Positions 15,794 through 22,678 of a DNA stretch of 64,000 nt are shown here, piece by piece (position 1 is the first letter of the stretch; every line of letters starts with the position of its first letter). Where the stretch lies: positions 53,396 through 117,395 of the forward strand of contig NZ_JAQQXQ010000010.1 in NCBI RefSeq assembly GCF_028595285.1, in the 5' to 3' direction. The notes under the pieces were generated by a model, which did no database searches, was not told the origin of the DNA, and was given only the letters and a program-made list of their open reading frames with translations. This stretch comes from Erythrobacter fulvus. GTDB taxonomy: Bacteria; Pseudomonadota; Alphaproteobacteria; Sphingomonadales; Sphingomonadaceae. Made by a program: the position numbers and the translations under genes.

Positions 15794-18205
15794 TCACAAG
15801 GGATTCCCGTCGCGATCGCGGAAGATCTCGCGCCGGCCGACATGGTTGGGCGGGCCGACGAGGCCTTCGCTCTCCATCCGCTCGATCCATTTGGCGGCGG
15901 TGTTGTAGCCCACGCCCATCTGGCGCTGGAGCCACGAACCCGAGGCTTTCTGGTTTTCGATCACGATCTGGCAGGCTTGGCGATACTTACGCTCTTCGGG
16001 GTTGTCCGAGGCGGTGAATTCGTCCTCGAAGCCGAAGCCGCCGCCGTCTTCCGGTTCCTCGGTCACGGCATCGACATATTCGGGTGCGCCCTGTCCGCGC
16101 CAGAAATCGGCAACCGCCTCCACTTCCTCGTCGCTGACGAACGGGCCGTGGACGCGCACCATCGCGCCTGTATTGGGCTTGTAGAGCATGTCGCCGCGCC
16201 CGAGCAGCTGTTCCGCGCCCTGTTCGCCAAGGATGGTGCGGCTGTCGATCCGGCTGGTCACCTTGAAGCTGATGCGGGTCGGCAGGTTGGCCTTGATGAC
16301 GCCGGTGATGACGTCGACCGAGGGGCGCTGTGTCGCCATGATGAGGTGGATGCCGGCAGCGCGCGATTTCTGCGAGAGGCGCTGGATCAGCACTTCGATT
16401 TCCTTGCCCACCGTCACCATCAGATCGGCCAGTTCGTCGACGATCAGCACGATCTGCGGCAGAGGTTCGTAATCGAGCTGTTCTTCCTCGAACAGCTGTT
16501 CCCCGGTTTCGGGATCGAACCCGGTCTGCACCCGGCGCCCGAGCGGCTTGCCCTTGGCGATCGCTGCGGAAACCTTTTCGTTGAAGGAGTTGATGTTGCG
16601 CGAGGAAATCGCGCTCATCATGCGATACCGCCGCTCCATCTCCTCGACCGCCCATTTCAATGCACGCACCGACTTGTGCGGTTCGGTGACCACGGGCGAA
16701 AGAAGGTGCGGGATATCGTCGTAGGTTTTCAGTTCCAGCACCTTGGGATCGATCAGGATCAGGCGCAGTTCGGATGGCGTGAAGCGGTAGAGCAGGCTGA
16801 GCAGAATGACGTTCAGCCCCACCGACTTGCCCGAACCCGTGGTGCCCGCGACCAGCAGGTGCGGCATAGCGGCAAGATCGGCGATCACCGGCTCGCCAGC
16901 GATATCCTTGCCAAGGATGATCGGCAGATTGCCCTTGGCATCGGCAAAGGCGGCGCAGGCGGCCAGTTCCTTCAGCATCACCATCTGGCGATCCTGATTG
17001 GGCAGTTCTATGCCCATCACCGTGCGCCCCGGAATGGGGGAGACGCGCGCGCTGATCGCGCTCATGTTGCGGGCGATATCCTCGGCCAGGCCGACCACGC
17101 GGCTGGCCTTGATGCCGGGGGCGGGCTCCAGCTCGTACATCGTCACCACCGGGCCGGTGCGCACCGCGGTGATTTCGCCCTTCACGTTGAAATCGTCGAG
17201 CACGTTTTCGAGCAGGCGGGCGTTGCGTTCCAGCGCCATCTTGTCGAGCTTGGGCGCCTTGTCCGCCGGGGGCTCGGCCAGCAGGTCGAGGCTCGGCAGG
17301 TTGAAGGCGGCGAACATGTCGCGCTGGGCGGCCTTGGCCGCGACGGCGCGCTTGGGCGGGGCGGAAGGATCGCTGATTTCCGGCGCGCGGCGCGGGCGGT
17401 CGTCGGTTTCGGCAGGGGCGGCATCGCCCTTTGCCATGCGGCGCGGGCGCGGTGCGGCGTCGGCTTCATCCTCGTCATCGGCAAAGGCGAGCGCAGGTGC
17501 TGCCTTGCGCCCGACGAAGGGCAGGCGGCGCAGCAATCCGGACAGCGATCCGCCGCCGAGAAATTCGGGCAGGCTCATCAGCACCCGCCAGTCGATCGCG
17601 AAGATGCGGGTAAGCAGCGCGACACCCACCGCGAGGCAGGTCAGCGCCGCGCCGAGGATTACCCAGCCCTGCGCATCGCCGGCGATCCGCGCCGCCAGCG
17701 CCTGAATCGCCCCTGCACCGAGCAGGCCGGCAAGGCCCCCCGCCTGCGCCGGCAAGGTGCCGCCGGGGCCGGGAAAGGCGAGGCTGAGCACGCTGGCCAG
17801 CAGCGTCATGGCGATCAGTAGCAGGCCGGTGGGCAGCCACCACGGGGTGGTCTCCGCCTCGTCCCCGTTCTCGACATCGCGCCACAGCTTGCGCGCCGAG
17901 ACATAGAGCAAGGGCAGCAGCAGTGCCGCGGGATAGCCGAACACCAGCAGCACACTGTCAGCCACCCATGCGCCCGCGCTGCCCATCCAGTTGGCGACGA
18001 TTTGCGGATCGGCGGCAGTCGATGAACTGGGATCGGTCTGGGTGTAGCTCACCAGCGCCAGCGCAAGGAAGATGGTTGCGCCCAGCAGCAGCCCCGCGCC
18101 CGTCATCTGTGCCAGACGGCGCAGGCCACGGCGCAGCCCGGCGCGCCATTCGGCATCGGATTTGCGCGCAGCGGCTTTGCGTGGGGTAACGGCGCGAGTG
18201 GCCAT
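15794..18205 (-). CDS. ftsK: DNA translocase FtsK
   Basis: 803 residues. N-terminal membrane domain with four to five helices (about 30-200), a Lys/Arg/Ala/Asp-rich linker (about 215-300), then the RecA-like motor. Walker A is GTTGSGKSV (about residue 455), Walker B LILIDPK and LIVDELADLM (about 592), followed by ATQRPSVDVITG. The C-terminal gamma domain, a winged helix reading polar KOPS-type DNA signals, is present in the last 65 residues (QRQMGVGYNTAAKWIERMES). It sits at the division septum, clears chromosome ends and activates XerCD recombination. The total length is typical of alphaproteobacterial FtsK. Confidence 0.97.
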   Translation of the reverse strand: MATRAVTPRKAAARKSDAEWRAGLRRGLRRLAQMTGAGLLLGATIFLALALVSYTQTDPSSSTAADPQIVANWMGSAGAWVADSVLLVFGYPAALLLPLLYVSARKLWRDVENGDEAETTPWWLPTGLLLIAMTLLASVLSLAFPGPGGTLPAQAGGLAGLLGAGAIQALAARIAGDAQGWVILGAALTCLAVGVALLTRIFAIDWRVLMSLPEFLGGGSLSGLLRRLPFVGRKAAPALAFADDEDEADAAPRPRRMAKGDAAPAETDDRPRRAPEISDPSAPPKRAVAAKAAQRDMFAAFNLPSLDLLAEPPADKAPKLDKMALERNARLLENVLDDFNVKGEITAVRTGPVVTMYELEPAPGIKASRVVGLAEDIARNMSAISARVSPIPGRTVMGIELPNQDRQMVMLKELAACAAFADAKGNLPIILGKDIAGEPVIADLAAMPHLLVAGTTGSGKSVGLNVILLSLLYRFTPSELRLILIDPKVLELKTYDDIPHLLSPVVTEPHKSVRALKWAVEEMERRYRMMSAISSRNINSFNEKVSAAIAKGKPLGRRVQTGFDPETGEQLFEEEQLDYEPLPQIVLIVDELADLMVTVGKEIEVLIQRLSQKSRAAGIHLIMATQRPSVDVITGVIKANLPTRISFKVTSRIDSRTILGEQGAEQLLGRGDMLYKPNTGAMVRVHGPFVSDEEVEAVADFWRGQGAPEYVDAVTEEPEDGGGFGFEDEFTASDNPEERKYRQACQIVIENQKASGSWLQRQMGVGYNTAAKWIERMESEGLVGPPNHVGRREIFRDRDGNPL

Positions 18206-18312
18206 GACGGTTCTCCTGAGCGGAACACATCATGAATCCTCCGTGGACTCCGGTCAAGCGATGTGCGGCGGGACGAGCATCATGCGTAGGCGACTGATCG
18301 GCGGCCCAGCCG

Positions 18313-18370
18313 CCGCAAGGCCGACCGGCCGCCCGCAGCGATGCGGCTGTCAGGCCGTATGAGCGAGGAT
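18313..18370. repeat. Dispersed repeat, copy A
   Basis: The 29 bases at 18313-18341, beginning CCGCAAGGCCGACCGGCC, match 20149-20177 with one difference. Downstream both copies keep AGCGAGGA after a variable stretch of about 20 bases. Copy A spans the end of the thiamine-phosphate synthase-like gene (its last codons lie inside) and the gap before ftsK. Confidence 0.6.
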
Positions 18371-18928
18371 TTCGCGCGCCGGACGGCGTGCGGAGATAAA
18401 GGCATCGATCGCCGCCCAGCGTGGCCAGCCTAGGGCGCGCGCACGGGTGCCGCTCATCCCGCCGAGCGCGATCACCGGCAGGCGCATCTGCCGCGCCAGC
18501 AGCCGGAACCGCGCCGGGCCCAGCACCGCGCCGCCGGGATGGCTGCGGGTCGGGAACACGGGTGAAAGCAGCACCGCATCCGCGCCCAGCCTTGCGGCAA
18601 GGCCCAGTTCGGCCATGTCGTGCGCGGTAGCGAGGTGGATCAACCCCGCGCGGCGCGGGTAAAGGCTGCGGGCCGCGCCATAGATTCCGTCCGCTCCCCA
18701 TTCGCGCGCGGTCAGGGCGCTGTCGGCAAGGATCACCTTGTGCCGGTGCGCCCGCGCTATGCGGCGCAGCGCAAGGAAGCGCCCGAAACGCTCCGGATCG
18801 GGCAGATGGTAATGGCGATAGATGAAGCCAGACCCGCGCGGCAGCTTCGCCAGCGCGCGCTCCAGCCCGGCATCGTTGCGCGCATCGCTGAGCAGCCAGA
18901 GATCAGGGAGGGACTTTATCTGCGTCAC
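18350..18928 (-). CDS. Thiamine-phosphate synthase/TenI-like protein
   Basis: 192 residues, a TIM-barrel of the ThiE/TenI family. Visible motifs: LPDLWLLSDARND at the start, SGFIYRHYHLPDP, HKVILADSALTA (ThiE usually has a nucleotide-contacting loop here), LIHLATAHDMAELGLAARLGADAVLLSPVFPTRSHPGG and VIALGGMSG. The SPVFPT..H.G and ALGGM motifs bind the phosphate. No ATG precedes the conserved start, so the GTG at 18928 is used; upstream sequence is the start of yggS on the other strand. It may join the pyrimidine and thiazole halves of thiamine, or be a TenI-like relative. No other thi genes are near. Confidence 0.75.
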   Translation of the reverse strand: MTQIKSLPDLWLLSDARNDAGLERALAKLPRGSGFIYRHYHLPDPERFGRFLALRRIARAHRHKVILADSALTAREWGADGIYGAARSLYPRRAGLIHLATAHDMAELGLAARLGADAVLLSPVFPTRSHPGGAVLGPARFRLLARQMRLPVIALGGMSGTRARALGWPRWAAIDAFISARRPAREILAHTA

Positions 18929-18949
18929 CGCATCTCTATAGCGCGGAGC

Positions 18950-19612
18950 ATGGAAAGTGCAGCAACCGCTCTCGAAGAAGTCCGTGGCAATATCGCCCGC
19001 GTGTGCAAGCCCGCGCGGCGCAAGCCCGAGGACGTCACCCTGATCGCGGTCAGCAAGACCAAGGGCGTGGACGCAATCCAGCCGCTGATCGATGCAGGCC
19101 AGCGCGTGTTCGGCGAGAACCGCGTGCAGGAGGCCGCCGCCAAGTGGCCCGCGCTGCGCGAGGCTCATCCCGATATCGAACTGCACCTGATCGGCCAGTT
19201 GCAATCGAACAAGGCGGAAGAGGCGGTCGCGCTGTTCGACTGCATCCACTCGCTTGATCGCCCCAGCCTGCTGACGGCTCTGGCCAAGGCGATGGACAAG
19301 GCAGGACGGCGCGTACCGTGCTTCGTGCAGGTCAATATCGGCGACGAGGAGCAGAAGGGCGGCTGTCCGATTGCCGATCTGCCTGCGTTTCTGGAAGCGG
19401 TGCGTGCAGCCGGTATTCCGCTGGCCGGGCTGATGTGCATTCCCCCCGCCGATATCGAACCCGCGCCGTTCTTCGCGCTGCTGGCAAAGCTGGCGGCGGA
19501 TCATGGCCTTAAGGGCCTCAGCATGGGCATGAGCGGCGATTACGAGACTGCCGTGATGCTCGGCGCGACCCATGTGCGGGTCGGCACCGCGCTGTTCGGC
19601 GCCCGCGGTTGA
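18950..19612 (+). CDS. YggS family pyridoxal-phosphate homeostasis protein
   Basis: 220 residues, a single-domain PLP-binding TIM barrel. The PLP lysine is in VTLIAVSKTKGVDAI (about residue 37). Further signatures are FGENRVQEAAAKW, LHLIGQLQSNKAEEAV, CFVQVNIGDEEQKGG and the C-terminal GLSMGMSGDYETAVMLGATHVRVGTALFG. These proteins buffer PLP and affect amino-acid balance; no enzyme activity is established. ATG at 18950, only 21 bases from the divergent start of the ThiE-like gene, so the two genes must share or interleave promoters. The stop overlaps the next gene's start (TTGA). Confidence 0.93.
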   Translation: MESAATALEEVRGNIARVCKPARRKPEDVTLIAVSKTKGVDAIQPLIDAGQRVFGENRVQEAAAKWPALREAHPDIELHLIGQLQSNKAEEAVALFDCIHSLDRPSLLTALAKAMDKAGRRVPCFVQVNIGDEEQKGGCPIADLPAFLEAVRAAGIPLAGLMCIPPADIEPAPFFALLAKLAADHGLKGLSMGMSGDYETAVMLGATHVRVGTALFGARG

Positions 19613-20079
19613 GCGCCACGCTCGCCCGGCTCGACACTTTTTTCGATGCGTGGCGCGCGCGCCTGTGCTCCGGGCGTGCCGAGGTGCGCTTTGTCGCCAG
19701 GCCGCTCGATACGCCGCCCGGCCTGCACGCCGCCTGCGCCGACAGCTTCGTGAGCGGACTGGGCTACCGGCCGATCGGCGGCAATTGGGAACTGCTTGAT
19801 CCGGAGGGTGATCTGGCCGGCCCGCGCGCGGCGCTTGCTGCGCTGGTCGAGGCCTTCGCGCATGACATGGCCTTGCCGCAGCAGCCGTGGTTGGGCGAGA
19901 GCGATGCGCAGGCGATGGCAAGGGATTTCCTCGCGTGTTTCGATCCCCGCACGCGGCAGATCGTGACCAACCGCATGTATTTCGGTTGGAACCCTCTCAC
20001 CGACGCGCCGATCGAATGGGCTTTCGTCGCCTTCGACGACACCGCCATCGCGCTGCTGCTGGCCACTGCCGACGACTGA
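19609..20079 (+). CDS. Hypothetical protein coupled to yggS
   Basis: 156 residues, mostly soluble, with no recognised domain. It starts with TTG at 19609 overlapping the yggS stop by four bases, so translation is likely coupled. Visible features: a helical first half (LDTFFDAWRARL, AALAALVEAFAHDM), a central W in WLGESDAQAMARDFLACFDP, and a C-terminal beta-rich part YFGWNPLTDAPIEWAFVAFDD. The composition and codon use are like the neighbours, so it is probably real. A hairpin terminator follows. Confidence 0.65.
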   Translation: MSATLARLDTFFDAWRARLCSGRAEVRFVARPLDTPPGLHAACADSFVSGLGYRPIGGNWELLDPEGDLAGPRAALAALVEAFAHDMALPQQPWLGESDAQAMARDFLACFDPRTRQIVTNRMYFGWNPLTDAPIEWAFVAFDDTAIALLLATADD

Positions 20080-20087
20080 ACGAAAAA

Positions 20088-20120
20088 GGGCGCCCCGTTG
20101 CCGGAGCGCCCCGTTTCGTT
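20088..20120 (+). terminator. Hairpin terminator after the yggS pair
   Basis: GGGCGC at 20088-20093 pairs with GCGCCC at 20106-20111 across a 12-base loop, followed by CGTTTCGTTTTC. It begins 8 bases after the stop of the downstream gene of the yggS pair. Confidence 0.6.
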
Positions 20121-20148
20121 TTCACCGCGAGCATCGGTCACATAGTGA

Positions 20149-20205
20149 CCGCAAGGCCGACTGGCCGCCCGCAGCGAGCGCAGTTTTGCTGCGCGTCTAG
20201 CGAGG
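20149..20205. repeat. Dispersed repeat, copy B
   Basis: Second copy of the 29-base unit at 18313 (one C/T difference), again followed by AGCGAGGA after a variable stretch. It lies in the convergent gap between the yggS partner gene and the second TonB receptor, right next to the hairpin at 20207. Confidence 0.6.
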
Positions 20206-20206
20206 A

Positions 20207-20228
20207 CGATCGCCCGGAGGGGCGATCG
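20207..20228 (-). terminator. Perfect nine-base hairpin after the second TonB receptor
   Basis: CGATCGCCC pairs perfectly with GGGCGATCG around GGAG, 13 bases beyond the receptor stop. There is no T run on the minus strand, so termination efficiency is uncertain. Confidence 0.5.
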
Positions 20229-20240
20229 CCACAAAAGGCA

Positions 20241-22577
20241 TCAGAACTCGAACAGCGCCTCGATGCCGACGTTGCGGCCGCGCATCAGCGGCGAGAAGGT
20301 GCCAGCAGTCGGGTTGGCGCCGAACGGACGACGCACACCGGTCGAGTTCGGGCCACCGAACGGAACCTGCGTGTCGCCACCTTCCTGCACCTGATCGAGC
20401 AGGTTACGGCCGTAGAGCGACAGCGACAGGCCATCGACCGGGGTGTTCCAGGTGATGTTCGCCTCGAGGTTCGACAGGCTGTTCAGCCAGCCGAGGTTGT
20501 CGTCGGTATAGGCCGCCTCGTCGCGATACTGGTAGTTCACCCGGGTCAGGATCGAGCTGCTGCCGAGATCCAGTTCGTGGATGAGGCCGGCACCGACGGT
20601 GATCGGGGGAACGCGCGGCAGGCTCAGCGCCAGATCGGTGTCGTTGATGACACCGTCACCCGAGATGTCGAACAGCACTTCGTCATACTCGGCGTCGATG
20701 ATCCCGATATTGGCGGTGAAGGCCAGCGAATCCGACACGCGCATGCGCGCTTCGGCTTCGAAGCCGGTGATCGTCGCATCGGCGGTGTTGAGGATGTTCT
20801 GCACCACGCCCGCGCCCGGATCGGCAAGGTTCACTTCGCGCTGCATGTTGCCGACCTTGGTGATGTAGGCCGCCGCGTTCAGCGTGAACGAGCCGTCATC
20901 GGTCTGGAATTTGCCGCCGATTTCGTAATTGTCGACCTGCTCTTCATCGAAACCAAGCGAATTGGTGGCGAGGAAGGCGCGGTTGAATACGGCAACGTTG
21001 GTGATGCGGAAGTTGTAGCCGCCCGAACGGAAACCGCGGCTCCAGTGACCGTAGATCTGGCTGTTGGCGAATTCGTACTGCAGGCCGAGCTTGGGCGAAA
21101 CGTTGCGGAACCGCACGCGATCGGTGAATCCGTTGGTTTCGGTCGCCGGGTTGAACGGCTCGGTACCGGTCGGGCAGGTGCCCGCCACCACCGAACAGGC
21201 CGCACGCGGCAGGATGTAGGTGACCGCAGCGTCCTTGGTTTCCTGGTTCCAGCGGATACCGGCGATCAGCGACAGGTTGTCGACGAATTCCCACTGGGCA
21301 TTGGCGAACACGCCAAGCACTTCGTGGTCCTGCGTGCCACCGCCGTAGAACACCGGCGGCTGGAAGGCCGGCGGCAGGTCACGACGCAGCTCGCGGCTTT
21401 CGTCATAGGCGAGATCCTGCTGGAAGAAGAAACCGCCGAAGGTCAGGTCGATGCGGTCGAACGACATGGCATAGCGCAGTTCGTTCGAGATCTGGTCCTG
21501 CTCGGTCAGCGAGTTGGAGTGGAACAGGAACAGCGGGGTCGCGTCGATGTCGCCGCGGGTGCGTGCCTTGTAATCGCGATAGCCGAACACGTTGGTCAGC
21601 GTGCCGGGGCCGATGTCCCATTCCGCGGTCAGCGATCCGGTCCAGATCTCGTTGGCGTAGAAGCCGGGCTCGTCGATCGCGAAGTCGAAGCTGTTGCGAT
21701 CGAAGAACGCGCGGTTCTGGGCCGAGGGGCCATCGCCGTCGCTTTCGAAATAGTCGAGCTTACCGGTCAGGGTCAGATCGCCGAGACGTGCTTCGAGAGC
21801 GCCGCGCAGGATCTTGGTTTCCGCCGCACCATGGTTCGATCCGTCGAACAGGTTGGTGAAGTAACCTTCGTCCTTGTTGTAGTATGCGCCAACCTTGAAC
21901 AGCAGCACGTCTTCGACGATCGGGCCCGAGACCACGCCGCTGACGGTGTAGTTCGCGCCGCCGCGGCCGCCATCGAGCGCCGGGCCGTCGACCGCCGCAC
22001 GGAACTTGCCGCGGAAATCTTCGGTCGGGTTGCCGGTGTTGATCACCACCGCACCGCCGGTCACGTTGCGGCCGAACAGCACGCCCTGCGGGCCGCGCAG
22101 GATTTCGACGCTTTCAAGGTCGAACAGGTCGAACACGACGCCGCCGTTGATGCCGAGATAGACGCCGTCAACGAACACGCCGACGGTCGGGTCGATCGAG
22201 GGGATCGACGAGTTGATGCCGAGGCCGCGAACGGTGAAGTTGGCGGTGCCGCGGCTGGTGCCGACCTGGTCAAGGCTGACGGTCGGTGCCTGGAACGACA
22301 GGCCCTGGATGTCGCGGATCTTGAAGGCTTCAAGCGTGTCCGCATTGAACGCGGTCACGGCCAGCGGCACGTCCTGCACGTTCTCCGGGTCACGGGTCTT
22401 GGTGCCGGTGACGAGAATTTCGTTGATGGTGTCGAGTGCGCTGGTGCGGGTTTCTTCCTGCACTTCGGTTTCGGCGTCCTGCGCGCTCGCGGCGAACGGG
22501 GTCAGCGCCGCGGTGCCGAGCAGCAGCGCGATCTTGCCGAGCCGGAGGGGGCCCGACACGGGGGTGTTGATGGACAT
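20241..22577 (-). CDS. TonB-dependent receptor
   Basis: 778 residues. Signal peptide (to about residue 32, TPFAASAQ), TonB box region EILVTGTKTRDPENVQDVP, plug with FTVRGLGINSS, VGVFVDGVYLG and LESVEILRGPQGVLFGRN, then the barrel ending GIEALFEF. It resembles the large sphingomonad receptor group for unknown organic or siderophore substrates. The ATG at 22577 has GGGAGAG eight bases upstream; the in-frame ATG at 22625 is rejected because it adds a charged leader ahead of the signal peptide. It is a distinct paralogue of the receptor at 13-15.6 kb. No adjacent catabolic or regulatory gene indicates the ligand. Confidence 0.92.
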   Translation of the reverse strand: MSINTPVSGPLRLGKIALLLGTAALTPFAASAQDAETEVQEETRTSALDTINEILVTGTKTRDPENVQDVPLAVTAFNADTLEAFKIRDIQGLSFQAPTVSLDQVGTSRGTANFTVRGLGINSSIPSIDPTVGVFVDGVYLGINGGVVFDLFDLESVEILRGPQGVLFGRNVTGGAVVINTGNPTEDFRGKFRAAVDGPALDGGRGGANYTVSGVVSGPIVEDVLLFKVGAYYNKDEGYFTNLFDGSNHGAAETKILRGALEARLGDLTLTGKLDYFESDGDGPSAQNRAFFDRNSFDFAIDEPGFYANEIWTGSLTAEWDIGPGTLTNVFGYRDYKARTRGDIDATPLFLFHSNSLTEQDQISNELRYAMSFDRIDLTFGGFFFQQDLAYDESRELRRDLPPAFQPPVFYGGGTQDHEVLGVFANAQWEFVDNLSLIAGIRWNQETKDAAVTYILPRAACSVVAGTCPTGTEPFNPATETNGFTDRVRFRNVSPKLGLQYEFANSQIYGHWSRGFRSGGYNFRITNVAVFNRAFLATNSLGFDEEQVDNYEIGGKFQTDDGSFTLNAAAYITKVGNMQREVNLADPGAGVVQNILNTADATITGFEAEARMRVSDSLAFTANIGIIDAEYDEVLFDISGDGVINDTDLALSLPRVPPITVGAGLIHELDLGSSSILTRVNYQYRDEAAYTDDNLGWLNSLSNLEANITWNTPVDGLSLSLYGRNLLDQVQEGGDTQVPFGGPNSTGVRRPFGANPTAGTFSPLMRGRNVGIEALFEF

Positions 22578-22678
22578 GTTATAACTCTCCCTGAGTTGAG
22601 GCTCGCCCAAATACCGAAGAGTCACGAGAATGCAACCTATCTCGGCGCTCCTCTCGACAGAGCGCCAATGGCGCCCGA

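Noticed and set aside
15689..17821. 710-codon open frame opposite ftsK
   Set aside because: It is antisense to FtsK motor motifs and has no recognisable domain.
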